Notes: generated by a model from the letters alone, not told the origin. A stretch of DNA of 64,000 nt from Streptococcus porcinus (GCF_901542335.1 NZ_LR594036.1:992001-1056000); one strand, 5' to 3'; counted from the stretch's first letter, positions 9,433 to 18,924 are shown. Program-made: numbers and translations.

Positions 9433-9461
9433 ATTCTAAATCAACGTCTTCTTTTTGTCAA
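9433..9461 (-). promoter_or_regulatory. guaC promoter
   Basis: Minus-strand TTGACA (9456-9461), a 17-base spacer and TAGAAT (9433-9438) make a near-consensus sigma-A promoter pointing into guaC. Confidence 0.8.
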
Positions 9462-9483
9462 ATATTTTAAAAATATAAAAAAT

Positions 9484-9496
9484 AACGTTCGGTTTT
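9484..9496 (-). promoter_or_regulatory. PurBox-like site upstream of guaC
   Basis: Minus-strand AAAACCGAACGTT matches the PurR PurBox consensus AWWWCCGAACWWT at 12 of 13 positions. It lies 22 bases upstream of the -35 element, roughly 60-70 bases before the expected transcription start, close to where activating PurBoxes sit in Lactococcus pur promoters. PurR control of guaC is an inference. Confidence 0.6.
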
Positions 9497-9588
9497 TGTC
9501 TTGTTTTCTATATCCTCTGACCACTTAATCAATTTTAATACCTTCACAAGTTGAAATGACAGCAATTTAACCTTCATTTGGAAAGTCT

Positions 9589-9623
9589 AAAAAAATTGAT
9601 GGCAAAATACTTTTACCATCAAT
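9589..9623 (-). terminator. Terminator of the ABC importer operon
   Basis: Minus strand: ATTGATGG paired with CCATCAAT, a loop that can extend the stem, then seven T residues; 21 bases after the importer stop codon. Confidence 0.88.
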
Positions 9624-9643
9624 GTCAAAATAAGGTATAACTT

Positions 9644-11170
9644 TTACTTTTTAATCAATCCTTCTTTAACTAGAAAATCATGAGCGACACGACTTGCTTC
9701 TTTTCCTTTAACAGAGACTTGATAGTTCATGTCTTGCATTTGATCTTCACTAATTTTACCTGCCAATTGATTGAGAATCTTTTTCAACTCAGGATGTTTT
9801 TGAATTAGGGTCTTTTTCATTAGTGGGGCACCTTGATATGGAGGGAAAAAGTGTTTATCATCTTCTAAAACTTTAAGATGATATTTTTTCAACTCAGCAT
9901 CTGTTGAATAAGCATCTGTTATTTGGATATCGTTAGCCTTGATTGCTTGATAACGAAGAGCTGGTTCCATTGTGGAAACTGGTAAGGATAGGCCATATTT
10001 ACTTTGCAGTCCTTTATATCCATCTGCTCTGTCTTTAAATTCCAAGGTAAATCCAGCTTTTAATTGACCCTGATAAGCTTGTAAGTCTGAAATTTTTGTA
10101 AGGCCCTTTTCCTTAGCTAATTCTTCTGGCACAGCTACGGCATAAGTGTTCTGATAAGCAAAAGGCTTCAATAAAACCAAATTATCCTGCTTAGCAATGC
10201 CATTCTTAGCGTCAAGGTAAACCTTTTTGGGATCGTTAGATAATTCTGTTTTACTTCTTAAAAGACTTGAGGTTATCGTTCCTGTGAATTCGGGATAGAT
10301 GTCAATATCTCCCGACTTGAGAGCTTGATAAAGAAAGCTTGTCTTACCAAAATTTGACTTAACTTCTACTTTTAAATCTGACTGATCTTCAATTATCTCT
10401 TTATAAATATTGATTAGAACTTCCGGCTCTGCTCCTAGTTTTCCAGCAATGACCAGTGTTTCAGATTTTTTTGTAAATTGAGAGACTAACTTGGGACTAT
10501 AAGATACTAGTAGTCCGAAGACAATTACTGCAAAGGCCAGTAGAATTTTCTTGAGTGAAGCTTTTTCTAAATATTGCAAAATACTATTAAATAAAATAGC
10601 TAAGAGAGCAGATGAGATCGCCCCAATTAGAATCAAATCTGTATTATTTCGGTCAATTCCTAAAAGAATAAATGATCCTAAACCACCGGCTCCAATCAAA
10701 GAGGCCAAAGTCGCTGTACCAATAATCATTACAGCTGAAGTTCTAACTCCTGACATGATAACTGGCATAGCAATAGGAATTTCGAACTTTTTCAATCTTT
10801 CCCATTTGGTCATTCCAAAAGCTGTGCCAGCTTCAACTAAACTAGGTTCGATTCCGTTCAAACCAGTAATCGTATTTTGGATAATGGGAAAAATAGCATA
10901 TATGACTAAAGCAGAGACTGCTGGAACGGTACCTATCCCCATCAAAGGAATAAAGAGGCCTAAAAGAGCTAATGATGGAATCGTCTGAAAAATACCTGTA
11001 ATTTGTAAAACAATATCTGACCAACGCTTACTCTTACTTAAAAGACTAGCAAGCGGAATGCCAATTAAAATAGCAATTAAAAGAGCGATTAAAGAAATTT
11101 GTAGGTGTTCTGCTAGCGCCTTAGTCCAATCAGGAAAACGTTCTAGGAAGGTTCTTACAATACTAGTCAT
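9644..11170 (-). CDS. ABC importer: permease fused to substrate-binding domain (OpuC/ProWX or EgtU type)
   Basis: A 508-residue fusion. Residues about 18-215 form a permease with 5-6 membrane segments and the EAA-type loop [20 protein letters not shown]. After a further segment near 212-230, residues about 235-508 form an OpuAC/ProX-type binding domain ([20 protein letters not shown] ... DIYPEFTGT). Such fusions import quaternary amines such as glycine betaine, carnitine or choline; the pneumococcal fusion EgtU of the same size and layout imports ergothioneine. Sequence alone here does not decide which. It overlaps the ATPase gene by 8 bases. Binding-pocket aromatic residues would separate the options. 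Confidence 0.85.
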   Translation of the reverse strand: MTSIVRTFLERFPDWTKALAEHLQISLIALLIAILIGIPLASLLSKSKRWSDIVLQITGIFQTIPSLALLGLFIPLMGIGTVPAVSALVIYAIFPIIQNTITGLNGIEPSLVEAGTAFGMTKWERLKKFEIPIAMPVIMSGVRTSAVMIIGTATLASLIGAGGLGSFILLGIDRNNTDLILIGAISSALLAILFNSILQYLEKASLKKILLAFAVIVFGLLVSYSPKLVSQFTKKSETLVIAGKLGAEPEVLINIYKEIIEDQSDLKVEVKSNFGKTSFLYQALKSGDIDIYPEFTGTITSSLLRSKTELSNDPKKVYLDAKNGIAKQDNLVLLKPFAYQNTYAVAVPEELAKEKGLTKISDLQAYQGQLKAGFTLEFKDRADGYKGLQSKYGLSLPVSTMEPALRYQAIKANDIQITDAYSTDAELKKYHLKVLEDDKHFFPPYQGAPLMKKTLIQKHPELKKILNQLAGKISEDQMQDMNYQVSVKGKEASRVAHDFLVKEGLIKK

Positions 11171-11891
11171 CTATATCACCTCCAAAAAGACTGGCTACAA
11201 AGTCATTAGCTGGATTCTCCACGATAGCTTCAGGCGTGTCAACTTGGATAATCTGCCCTTTATCAAGTATAGCAACACGATCTCCTAATTTAATAGCTTC
11301 TTTAATATCGTGTGTTACAAAAACGATAGTCATATCGAATTCACGATGTAAAGCAAGCATCAAATCTTGTAATTGTTTTTTTGAAATAGGATCCAATGCT
11401 GAAAAAGGCTCATCCATAAGTAAAATCTTAGGATGTGAAATAAGGGCACGGACAATTCCTACCCGTTGCTGTTCTCCACCAGATAAATCCTTTGGATAAC
11501 GATACATGTACTCTTCAGCGGGTAAGTTTACTTTATTCAAAAAGTCTTTTGTTCTTTGAATGGTTTCTTCTTTTGTCCATTTTTTCATTTCTGGAATAAT
11601 GGCAATATTTTCGGCAACTGTTAAGTTAGGGAAAAGAGCAATTTGCTGCAAGACATAACCGATTGAGAGGCGCATTTCACGCAGATCCAATTCAGCTTGC
11701 GGTGTCTTATTGAGTAAAATTTCGCCCGAACTCGGTTCTATTAAACAGTTGATCATTTTTAAAAGTGTTGTTTTGCCTGAGCCACTTGATCCCACTAAAA
11801 CAAAAAATTCACGATCATTAACTTGAAAGCTTTGTTCTTCTAAGACCAAAGTATCCCCAAATTGTTTTGAGACTTTATTAAAACGTATCAT
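11163..11891 (-). CDS. ABC importer ATPase (OpuCA/ProV or EgtV type)
   Basis: A 242-residue ATP-binding subunit with Walker [10 protein letters not shown], signature [14 protein letters not shown] and Walker [13 protein letters not shown]. It powers the fused permease/binding protein encoded directly downstream. It lacks the C-terminal CBS pair of ProV/OpuAA osmosensing ATPases, which leans slightly toward a non-osmotic substrate. Start taken at ATG 11891 ([12 protein letters not shown]), preceded by TGGAGAAGAT; an in-frame start 8 codons upstream lacks a ribosome site. Confidence 0.9.
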   Translation of the reverse strand: MIRFNKVSKQFGDTLVLEEQSFQVNDREFFVLVGSSGSGKTTLLKMINCLIEPSSGEILLNKTPQAELDLREMRLSIGYVLQQIALFPNLTVAENIAIIPEMKKWTKEETIQRTKDFLNKVNLPAEEYMYRYPKDLSGGEQQRVGIVRALISHPKILLMDEPFSALDPISKKQLQDLMLALHREFDMTIVFVTHDIKEAIKLGDRVAILDKGQIIQVDTPEAIVENPANDFVASLFGGDIDD

Positions 11892-12204
11892 ATCTTCTCC
11901 ATTTTTTGTCTTCAAAAATATAGTTCCTTTTTTACAACATTAAAAGTAAACTATCACTATCTCCTAAATCAAAACGCCATTTATCTAGATGAACAATGAC
12001 AAGAATAACATGGCTGAATAGTAGCATTTCTTCGCAAAAGATAGGCATTCCTTAAATTTTCTCATAACTCACACTAAACAGCTATGTGTTAAAAACTATT
12101 TTACCATTTCTCCTTGTCTTCTCCTAATAAAAGAACGTGGTTTTCTTCTTAGTATTTGACCAAGTTATCGAGGCAACAATCTAACATTTTAACTAATATA
12201 ACTA
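11892..12204. other. Non-coding gap upstream of the importer operon
   Basis: About 310 bases with no convincing gene on either strand. It should contain the importer promoter, but I could not pick a single clear -35/-10 pair. Only very short open frames occur. Confidence 0.6.
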
Positions 12205-12250
12205 TAAAAACCGAGTTTTGGATCAACATGGTGGTCACTCAAAACTCGGT
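12205..12250 (-). terminator. Bidirectional-looking terminator after the HAD phosphatase gene
   Basis: An 11-bp perfect stem ACCGAGTTTTG / CAAAACTCGGT (12210-12220 / 12240-12250) begins 10 bases after the HAD stop codon, followed on the minus strand by TTTTTATAG. On the plus strand it is followed by TATCATTTTTT, so it could work both ways. Confidence 0.8.
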
Positions 12251-12259
12251 TATCATTTT

Positions 12260-13102
12260 TTAGATTAATTCTAATTTTTTAAAGGCTTTGTAGAGCCCAT
12301 CTTCTTCAACGTCATCTGTCACCATATCTGCCATTGCTAAGATCTCAGGGCCCCCATTCCCCATCGCAACACCAAGATTACAATACTCCAACATAGGAAT
12401 ATCAATCTTAGCATCACCAAAAGCAATTGTATCTTTTTTATCAGCTTTTAGGTGTTCTAATAAAACATCAATCGCATGTGCCTTGGTAATATCCTTGACT
12501 CCTAAATCTCCAAATAAGGCTGTTTCACCACGTCCTCCCCAAGTATTAGCTTCTAGGTTAGGAAATTCTAATATTGACTCTAAGTGATCTTGATAGTCTC
12601 TTAAAATAAAAGAAACCTTATTTAAGTCATCACGATACAAGGGGGCTCCATATACCAATCCATGTAAGGCATCTTCAGCTTCTAAGTCAACAACTTCTTC
12701 AGCGGTTTTGCCTTTTCGCATGGAATAGACTCTCATAACAGGACGCGCCGCTTCACGGAAATTCTCGCTAGCAAAAAGTCCATTATTTGATTCTAAATAA
12801 AATTCTAAACCTCGCTCATGTAGCCAGTCAACGATATGTTTAGCTTCACTAGGGGGAATTAGCCTATGCATGATAACTTCATTACAGTGTTCTACATAAG
12901 ATCCATTACCACCAATCATGCCATCAATTCCCATCTCCCAAATATCTTTTTGTATTTCAGCACGACTGCGACCGGTACAAACATAGATTAAATGTCCGTT
13001 TCTTCTAGCTTTTTTAATAGCATTAATGGCAGATTGAGGAAGGTGATTATCGTAATCAACAAGTGTACCATCTACATCTAGAAAAATGATTTTTCGAGTC
13101 AT
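12260..13102 (-). CDS. HAD superfamily phosphatase, Cof type (IIB)
   Basis: A 280-residue cytoplasmic hydrolase. Motif I is FLDVDGTLV (nucleophile Asp in DVDGT), motif II VCTGRS, and motif IV AFGDAKIDIPML; a IIB cap lies between about 85 and 195. Cof-type enzymes dephosphorylate sugar phosphates, FMN or PLP with broad specificity, so the substrate cannot be set. AGAGGTGAGATA precedes the ATG. It stands alone between terminators. Confidence 0.88.
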   Translation of the reverse strand: MTRKIIFLDVDGTLVDYDNHLPQSAINAIKKARRNGHLIYVCTGRSRAEIQKDIWEMGIDGMIGGNGSYVEHCNEVIMHRLIPPSEAKHIVDWLHERGLEFYLESNNGLFASENFREAARPVMRVYSMRKGKTAEEVVDLEAEDALHGLVYGAPLYRDDLNKVSFILRDYQDHLESILEFPNLEANTWGGRGETALFGDLGVKDITKAHAIDVLLEHLKADKKDTIAFGDAKIDIPMLEYCNLGVAMGNGGPEILAMADMVTDDVEEDGLYKAFKKLELI

Positions 13103-13217
13103 TATCTCACCTCTTAGCTATTTATGATACGATTATACTATAGTTATAGTTGGACAAACTAGTTATTTAATCAGTAATTCTAATACTATCCCTTGATATT
13201 TTTCATAAGCGCATTAA

Positions 13218-13246
13218 TTGCATTTTAAAGCTATTCTCGTTACTAT
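13218..13246 (+). promoter_or_regulatory. Promoter placed for a leaderless transcript
   Basis: TTGCAT (13218-13223), a 17-base spacer and TACTAT (13241-13246). The next gene's ATG begins at 13253, seven bases after the -10 element, where transcription would normally start. No proper Shine-Dalgarno sequence fits between them. Confidence 0.55.
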
Positions 13247-13252
13247 GGATTT

Positions 13253-13939
13253 ATGAAAAAAACACAAGCTATCCTCGCAGTTTTCTCTGATAAAAACATC
13301 TTTCAACAAAAATTCTTTAAAACAATTTCAAACTATTACTCTGAACTTTTCGAAGTTACAGTTGCTCCGTCATCATCTAATTTTGACCTTAAAGAATATG
13401 ATGGCATCTTCTCTTTTGTGGAGCTTGAAACACACTGCCCCGTTTTCTATTTTTCAGAACAATTAGCATCTAAAGCTTTCTTCATTACAGAAGAGCGTTT
13501 AAAAGATGGTCACATAATTCTAGAGCTCAGCTCTGCCTTAAACCAATTCTATCAAAGCATCAGCCACTCATTATGGGATTTATTTCCTTACCAAATTCGG
13601 CTATCTGATAATAGTGGCAATTTCACATACCATAACCATCAATTTAATAGTAGCTTTTTTGAAGATGAAGATGAGGGATTGGAGACATGGCTCTATCGCC
13701 AATTTAAAAGCAGCCATGTAAATCAAACTAAGCATTTCTTACTACCGACTGCTTCCCTAGATCATATCTATTTTCAATCATATTATAGTCTCACTGACAA
13801 AGAAGGTCACTATCTTGGAACAATAGATATCGTACAGGACTTAAAACCTATCTTGGCCCAGTACCTCGAAGAAACTGCACAAGCCATCGTTGGCTGGTCA
13901 GATGTGACATCGGGACCTTCAATCTCAGATAACTTTTAA
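13253..13939 (+). CDS. Uncharacterised protein with PAS-like C-terminal region
   Basis: A 228-residue soluble protein without signal peptide or membrane segment. I do not recognise a precise family. Residues about 110-215 read like a PAS fold (QIRLSDNSGNFTYHNHQF ... HYLGTIDIVQDLKPI); the N-terminal part has no motif I can name. It ends AIVGWSDVTSGPSISDNF. No DNA-binding or kinase domain follows, so it may be a stand-alone sensor or a partner protein. It has weak ribosome-site complementarity and a promoter that suggests a leaderless mRNA. It converges with the SDR gene. Confidence 0.75.
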   Translation: MKKTQAILAVFSDKNIFQQKFFKTISNYYSELFEVTVAPSSSNFDLKEYDGIFSFVELETHCPVFYFSEQLASKAFFITEERLKDGHIILELSSALNQFYQSISHSLWDLFPYQIRLSDNSGNFTYHNHQFNSSFFEDEDEGLETWLYRQFKSSHVNQTKHFLLPTASLDHIYFQSYYSLTDKEGHYLGTIDIVQDLKPILAQYLEETAQAIVGWSDVTSGPSISDNF

Positions 13940-13966
13940 CAGTTACAAATTAAGAATAAGACTAAT

Positions 13967-14005
13967 ACAGCCATACTGGTAAAAACAGTATGGCTGTAAG
14001 TTTTT
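13967..14005 (+). terminator. Terminator between convergent genes
   Basis: A perfect 12-bp stem ACAGCCATACTG / CAGTATGGCTGT with a 7-base loop is followed by AAGTTTTT on the plus strand. It ends the PAS-like gene and may also serve the SDR gene, whose stop it touches. Confidence 0.85.
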
Positions 14006-14762
14006 AATCTCTATAAACAGGTTGTGGCCCATAGGTTTGCGAAACGGGCATGATTTCAATCCGATTAATGTTGATATGGTCTGGTTGAGAAAGAATCCAA
14101 GAAACTGTTTTAGCAATATCAACTGGTTGAATAGCATGTGCTCCTTGATATAATGCGTTTACACGTTCTCGGTCACCATTAAACCGGACAGTCGAAAATT
14201 CTGTGCCTTCACATAAGCCAGGTTCAATATTAGAAACCCTAATTTTCGTCCCCGCTAAATCAGCACGTAAATTAAGTGAAAATTGTTTAACAAAGGCTTT
14301 ACTTGCCCCATAAATATTAGCGCCAGGATAAGGGATTGTTCCTGCTGTTGATCCCAGATTAATGATTGTTCCAATATTTCTAGCAACCATTTTGGGCAAA
14401 AGCTGATTAGTTAGGTAGGTTAATCCCACAATATTGGTATTAATCATTGTCAGCCAATTGGCAAAGTCAGCTTCTTGCGCCTTGTCCAATCCTAAAGCAA
14501 GTCCAGCATTATTAATTAAGACATCAATCACCTGCCAGTCAACTGGTAGGCTTTTTAAGCTAGTATCAATCGAGTTAGTATCTGACACATCCATCTTTAA
14601 AGCAAGAAATTTTTCTGCACCCAAATAGGATTCCATCTCACGTAATTTGTCAATACGTCTTGCTGCACCAATTACACGGTAACCATCTGCAATTAATTGA
14701 TAAACTATCTCCTTACCAAAACCTGCTGAAGCTCCTGTTACTAAAGCTATTTGTTTTGTCAT
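14004..14762 (-). CDS. Short-chain dehydrogenase/reductase (YdfG-like)
   Basis: A 252-residue classical SDR with the cofactor motif TGASAGFG (9-16), NNAG near 85-88, catalytic Ser in LGSTAGTIPYPGANIYGASK and the YxxxK pair (YGASK). The AARR stretch after the second beta strand favours NADP(H). It resembles YdfG-type 3-hydroxy acid dehydrogenases (serine, L-allo-threonine and malonic semialdehyde), but substrate is uncertain. AGGAGG lies 8 bases before the ATG. Confidence 0.88.
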   Translation of the reverse strand: MTKQIALVTGASAGFGKEIVYQLIADGYRVIGAARRIDKLREMESYLGAEKFLALKMDVSDTNSIDTSLKSLPVDWQVIDVLINNAGLALGLDKAQEADFANWLTMINTNIVGLTYLTNQLLPKMVARNIGTIINLGSTAGTIPYPGANIYGASKAFVKQFSLNLRADLAGTKIRVSNIEPGLCEGTEFSTVRFNGDRERVNALYQGAHAIQPVDIAKTVSWILSQPDHININRIEIMPVSQTYGPQPVYRD

Positions 14763-14776
14763 TAGTTAAACCTCCT

Positions 14777-14817
14777 AAAAACAAAGCAAAACCTTGTTGC
14801 CATTAACAAAGTTTTGC
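14777..14817 (-). terminator. Terminator of pta
   Basis: Minus strand: GCAAAACTTTGTT paired with AACAAGGTTTTGC (13 bp, one G-U), then TTTGTTTTT. It lies 19 bases after the pta stop and directly before the SDR ribosome site. Confidence 0.82.
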
Positions 14818-14835
14818 GCGCTATAGTTGAGATAT

Positions 14836-15837
14836 TTATTCAGCTTCAAACTTTCCTAAAGCTTGCGCTGCTGTAATAATCCCCAATTTATAAATGTCTT
14901 CTGCACTAGATCCACGAGACAAATCGTTTACCGGTTTATTCAAACCTTGAAGGATTGGACCAATGGCATCAAACATACCTAAACGTTGTGCAATTTTATA
15001 GCCAATATTACCAGATTGCAAGTCAGGGAAAACAAAAGTATTTGCTTGACCAGCAACATCAGAATCAGGTGCTTTAATTGCTGCCGTTTCAGGAACAAAG
15101 GCTGCATCAAATTGTAACTCTCCATCCAAAGCTAGAGAAGGGTTTAAGGATTTTGCAATTCTTGTCGCTTCTGCTACTTTATCAACTTGGGGTGCTTTAC
15201 CTGAACCCTTCGTTGAGAAACTTAGCATAGCTACTTTGGGTTCAATATCAAAAATTTCAGCTGTTTCAGCAGTATTAACCGCTATTTCAGCTAACTCTTG
15301 TGCATTTGGATCAATGTTAATAGCGCAGTCTGCAAAAATATAACGTTCATTTGTATTTTCACGGTTCATTAAGAAAACACCTGATGTCCGTGAAATACCT
15401 GGTTTTGTTTTAATGATTTGAAGAGCAGGACGTACGGTATCAGCTGTAGAATGAATAGCACCTGAAACCATACCATCTGCAAGTCCCATTTTCACCAACA
15501 TTACCCCAAAATAGTTAACATCTTTGAGCATTTTATCAGCATCTTCCATCGTTGCTTTACCCTTGCGGATTTCGACAAATTCTTTTTTCATATCTTCGAA
15601 ATCAGGGTATTCAACGGGATTAATAATAGCATAATCTTGATCAGCAAAACCTAGTTTTGTGAGTAAGGCCCTAATCTCATCAGCCTCACCAAGAATAATT
15701 GGTTCTACCAAGCCCTCAAATTTAAGACGAGCCGCTGCACGCACAACACGTTCATCATTTCCTTCAGGGAAAACAATTTTAACGTGTTTTCCAACAACTT
15801 TTTCTCTTAAACTACCAAATAAGCTTCTGATACTCAT
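14836..15837 (-). CDS. pta: Phosphate acetyltransferase
   Basis: Converts acetyl-CoA and phosphate to acetyl phosphate, feeding acetate kinase in mixed-acid fermentation. The 333-residue protein has the single PTA_PTB domain and conserved segments VFPEGNDERVVRAAARL near the start, MVSGAIHSTADTVRPALQ and the C-terminal NDLSRGSSAEDIY. The length matches short Firmicute Pta. It is followed by a terminator and preceded 19 bases upstream by the pseudouridine synthase gene, which it may share a transcript with. Confidence 0.96.
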   Translation of the reverse strand: MSIRSLFGSLREKVVGKHVKIVFPEGNDERVVRAAARLKFEGLVEPIILGEADEIRALLTKLGFADQDYAIINPVEYPDFEDMKKEFVEIRKGKATMEDADKMLKDVNYFGVMLVKMGLADGMVSGAIHSTADTVRPALQIIKTKPGISRTSGVFLMNRENTNERYIFADCAINIDPNAQELAEIAVNTAETAEIFDIEPKVAMLSFSTKGSGKAPQVDKVAEATRIAKSLNPSLALDGELQFDAAFVPETAAIKAPDSDVAGQANTFVFPDLQSGNIGYKIAQRLGMFDAIGPILQGLNKPVNDLSRGSSAEDIYKLGIITAAQALGKFEAE

Positions 15838-15856
15838 TTTTTAACTACCTCATCTT

Positions 15857-16747
15857 TTATTTCTGTAAATCTATGATAACGTTCTCAAAGTCATCTGTCA
15901 AATTAATTGTATGTTGGCTTGAATTTTCAGTAAACGGATTATGAAAATTCAAAAAATGGCAATGCAGGGCTTGCCTTGTAATCCCTAAATCAAGTCGGCC
16001 ACCATATAGGTCATCACCAAGTAAAGGAAAGCCAATATGTGAAAAATGAACCCTAATCTGATGAGTTCTCCCCGTATGGAGCTTAATGTCAACCAAATGA
16101 ACATTTTCCGCATAGCGACCCACAACTTGGTAAGTCGTTCTAGCATATTTACCCATTGGGTCAACGGTTCGGGTAATAATACTGTCTTTTGAACGGCCAA
16201 TTGGTGCGATAATCTCCCCTTCATCTGGCAATTGTCCCTCTCCACAAACTAAAGCAAAATAGCGTTTTTCAATCGCTCGAGCTTGAAGTTGTTTATCAAG
16301 TCTCGCATGTGCATACCCATGTTTGGCAAAGAGCATGAGCCCGCTTGTATCGCGATCTAAACGAGTTACAATGTGAACTTGCTTATTAGGATAATTCTGA
16401 TCTACATAATAGCCCTTGATGAAATTAGCAATAGTATTAGAATGAATAGCACTAGGGATGCTAGCATAACCAACTGGTTTATTAATGACTAAAAAATGAT
16501 CATCTTCATAAACAATATCCAAAGGATGAGAAATTGCCTCTAGCTTCTCAAAAGGCAGCTCATCTGGTATTGTAATACTAACTATGTCACCAATATCCAA
16601 GAGATAAATGGCATTACGCTCAATACCATTAACCGCAATACGACCACCCTTATATTTAACTTTTGCCAATAAACCTTTTGAAACATCATGACTTTTGAGT
16701 AACGTCTTCACTTTCGTTCTACGATCTGCTATAAAGTTGAATTTCAT
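15857..16747 (-). CDS. RluA-family pseudouridine synthase
   Basis: Isomerises uridine to pseudouridine in rRNA or tRNA. The 296-residue protein has an S4-like N-terminal region and the RluA-family active site [20 protein letters not shown] with the catalytic Asp, plus the C-terminal [18 protein letters not shown] motif. Its ATG overlaps the nadK stop by 4 bases. The order CYTH / relQ / nadK / rlu matches the Bacillus yjbK-yjbM-yjbN-yjbO neighbourhood. The modified position cannot be told from sequence. Confidence 0.92.
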   Translation of the reverse strand: MKFNFIADRRTKVKTLLKSHDVSKGLLAKVKYKGGRIAVNGIERNAIYLLDIGDIVSITIPDELPFEKLEAISHPLDIVYEDDHFLVINKPVGYASIPSAIHSNTIANFIKGYYVDQNYPNKQVHIVTRLDRDTSGLMLFAKHGYAHARLDKQLQARAIEKRYFALVCGEGQLPDEGEIIAPIGRSKDSIITRTVDPMGKYARTTYQVVGRYAENVHLVDIKLHTGRTHQIRVHFSHIGFPLLGDDLYGGRLDLGITRQALHCHFLNFHNPFTENSSQHTINLTDDFENVIIDLQK

Positions 16748-17580
16748 GATTCTAAATCACCAATAAAGGCATCTTGTACTCGTTCCCAGAAACTGGTATG
16801 ACTCGGTGTTGACACAAAATGAATTTTTTCACTATCAATATAATATTGAGCCTTAACTACATTTTTCAAATTATAAGTTTTATTATCTACGGATACAGTG
16901 TAGATACCTGTTCGTTGTGGAATAATTTCTATTATTTCTTTTTTAGGAATTATTAAAGAGGAGCCAACCGTGCGAAATACAAGATTATTAAGGCTTGATA
17001 TTTCTGTTAGTTGTAGAGCTTCTATAGTTGGATGAAGAATCGCTCCGCCAAGGGATTTATTATAGGCTGTACTGCCTGTCGGTGTTGAAATAGACATGCC
17101 ATCACCGCGAAAACTTTCAAACCGAACGTTATTAATATAGACATCTGCAACCATAGTTTTTTCAATACGCTTAATGGTAGCTTCATTCAAAGCTCGTGCC
17201 TTTATAACTCGACCGTTTTCCAAAGTCAAAACAATCTTAAGGATAGGGTAAGAAACTTTATCCCCCTTGTCCTCTCTTAAATTTTCAATAAGTTTATCGA
17301 TTTCGAAATCACGATAATCAGTGTAAAATCCTAAATGACCTGTATGGATACCAACAAAGCGAACAGTATCAAGTTCATTTTCGTACATGTGAAAAGCTGA
17401 CAACAGCATACCATCACCGCCGATTGAAATGACCACATCAGGTTGTTTCTTGGTCAAGTAAAAGTTAGGGTCATCTTTAAAGATAGCAAAAAGTTTTGAA
17501 GCGACACGTTTACTCTGGTATTTTCCATTAGCTATTATAGCAACTCGTATCACATTATCTGTATAATTCATCTGTGTCAT
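16744..17580 (-). CDS. nadK: NAD kinase
   Basis: Phosphorylates NAD to NADP. The roughly 278-residue protein has the GGDG motif (about 54-57, [15 protein letters not shown]) and the second conserved block [17 protein letters not shown]. Start taken at ATG 17580, with TAGGAAACAG before it; GTG at 17583 and ATG at 17571 are alternatives. It overlaps the end of relQ by about 26 bases, so the two are translationally coupled. Confidence 0.95.
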   Translation of the reverse strand: MTQMNYTDNVIRVAIIANGKYQSKRVASKLFAIFKDDPNFYLTKKQPDVVISIGGDGMLLSAFHMYENELDTVRFVGIHTGHLGFYTDYRDFEIDKLIENLREDKGDKVSYPILKIVLTLENGRVIKARALNEATIKRIEKTMVADVYINNVRFESFRGDGMSISTPTGSTAYNKSLGGAILHPTIEALQLTEISSLNNLVFRTVGSSLIIPKKEIIEIIPQRTGIYTVSVDNKTYNLKNVVKAQYYIDSEKIHFVSTPSHTSFWERVQDAFIGDLES

Positions 17581-18226
17581 CACTGTTTCCTACACCATCA
17601 CTTAAATTGCGACTTCCCGGATCAAAGAGCAACTGGGCTTCTCTAATATCGTCTCGAATCTTCCGCATCTCTTCATCTAATTCAAGAGCAATCTTAGCAG
17701 TTCGTGAAAGTCGTTTCTTAATTTTTTCTGGGAATTCTCCCTTATACTTGTAATTGAGAGAATGCTCAATGGTTGCCCAAAAATTCATTCCCAATGTTCT
17801 AATTTGGATTTCGGCTAAAACTTTCTTTTGTCCATCAATGGTGTCAACTGGATATTCAACAACAACATGGTAAGAACGATATCCACTTCTTTTCATATTA
17901 CGGATGTAATCACGTTCATAAACGATAGTCATATCTTGTCTTTGCCTTAAAAGGTTCAAAACTTCATCGATATCATCGACAAATTGAACCATTATCCGCA
18001 ATCCGGCGATATCTTGAATATCTTGAGCGATATTTTCTTCAAGTACACCTCTGAGAGCCATTTTTTGTTTAATGCTTTCAACGGATTTAACGCGACCAGT
18101 TACAAATTCAATCGGAGAATAGCGGTTTTGCTTTCGAAACTGCTTACGAATACCTCGTAATTTGATTTTAAGTTCCCCTACTGCCTGAATATAGGGATCA
18201 AGGAAATCTTCCCAGTCAACTGCCAC
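17555..18226 (-). CDS. relQ: Small alarmone synthetase (GTP pyrophosphokinase)
   Basis: Makes (p)ppGpp from ATP and GTP or GDP. The 223-residue protein holds only the synthetase domain, without hydrolase, TGS or ACT regions. Visible motifs are [29 protein letters not shown] and [19 protein letters not shown], all standard for RelA-type synthetases, and the C-terminal helices fit RelQ (SAS1). The start codon is GTG with AAGGAG 6 bases upstream. It heads the relQ-nadK-rlu run. Confidence 0.94.
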   Translation of the reverse strand: MAVDWEDFLDPYIQAVGELKIKLRGIRKQFRKQNRYSPIEFVTGRVKSVESIKQKMALRGVLEENIAQDIQDIAGLRIMVQFVDDIDEVLNLLRQRQDMTIVYERDYIRNMKRSGYRSYHVVVEYPVDTIDGQKKVLAEIQIRTLGMNFWATIEHSLNYKYKGEFPEKIKKRLSRTAKIALELDEEMRKIRDDIREAQLLFDPGSRNLSDGVGNSDDTDELYR

Positions 18227-18268
18227 AGCCTACTCCTTTCTTGTCAAAGTAGATACTTTGATATAAAA

Positions 18269-18298
18269 TTGAAATAACAACTTATTATAGCATAAAAT
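18269..18298 (+). promoter_or_regulatory. Promoter of the CYTH gene
   Basis: TTGAAA (18269-18274), an 18-base spacer and TAAAAT (18293-18298), 20 bases before the CYTH start codon. Confidence 0.6.
18284..18292 (-). promoter_or_regulatory. Extended -10 promoter of the relQ operon
   Basis: Minus-strand TGCTATAAT is a perfect extended -10 element, about 60 bases before the relQ GTG. It lies inside the spacer of the divergent CYTH promoter, so both cannot be occupied at once. Confidence 0.6.
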
Positions 18299-18317
18299 AG
18301 CACAAAAGGAAGGTAAC

Positions 18318-18884
18318 ATGTCTAACTTAGAAATCGAATATAAGACCCTGCTAACAAAAAAAGAGTATCAACGTTTACTCGAACAAATGTCTCATGTCTC
18401 ACCTGTCGTGCAAACTAATTATTATATTGACACTCCTAACTTCGATCTTAAAGCCCATCGCATGTCCCTAAGAGTTCGCACATTTGCTGAGCAGGCTGAA
18501 TTGACGCTGAAAGTGCCAGAAACTATTGGTAATAGGGAATATAATGTTGACTTAACAATGATTAGTGCAAAAGAAATAATAAAAACAGGTCATTTGCCCC
18601 AAAGCAGCATTAGAAACCTTATTGAGACCGAAGGAATTGATGTCTCTAAATTAGAAAACTTTGGTTACTTAACAACTACTCGTCGCGAAACCACTACCGC
18701 CATTGGTAAAATGGCTTTGGACTGTAACCATTATGCTTCAATTATTGACTATGAGTTGGAACTTGAAGTCCAGAATGCTGAAAAAGGTCAAACTGATTTT
18801 GACCGATTTTTAGAGGAAAATCAGATTTCATTTAAGTATGCTAAAAGTAAAGTTGCGCGTTTTAGCAAAACCCTCAACACTTAA
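18318..18884 (+). CDS. CYTH domain protein
   Basis: A 188-residue single-domain protein with the ExExK signature at the N-terminus (EIEYK, residues 5-9) and further charged strands of the triphosphate tunnel metalloenzyme fold (RMSLRVRTF, ELTLKVPE, YELELEVQ). The family hydrolyses or uses inorganic triphosphate or nucleoside triphosphates; the substrate of the Firmicute YjbK group is not settled. It is divergent from relQ, as in related genomes, which suggests a link with alarmone metabolism. AAGGAAGGTAAC precedes the ATG. Confidence 0.9.
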   Translation: MSNLEIEYKTLLTKKEYQRLLEQMSHVSPVVQTNYYIDTPNFDLKAHRMSLRVRTFAEQAELTLKVPETIGNREYNVDLTMISAKEIIKTGHLPQSSIRNLIETEGIDVSKLENFGYLTTTRRETTTAIGKMALDCNHYASIIDYELELEVQNAEKGQTDFDRFLEENQISFKYAKSKVARFSKTLNT

Positions 18885-18895
18885 AAATATTCTCG

Positions 18896-18924
18896 ACAGA
18901 AAAATGCAATTTTTCTGTTTTTTT
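18896..18924 (+). terminator. Terminator of the CYTH gene
   Basis: A 10-bp stem ACAGAAAAAT / ATTTTTCTGT with a 3-base loop, then six to seven T residues. Confidence 0.85.

Noticed and set aside
9315..9434. 40-codon N-terminal extension of guaC
   Set aside because: It runs through the hairpin leader, close to the promoter -10, and does not match GMP reductases; AAAAGGAG supports the ATG at 9314.
10551..10988. 145-codon plus-strand frame inside the ABC importer gene
   Set aside because: Repeated hydrophobic text such as [12 protein letters not shown] arises from the antisense of permease segments; no ribosome site.
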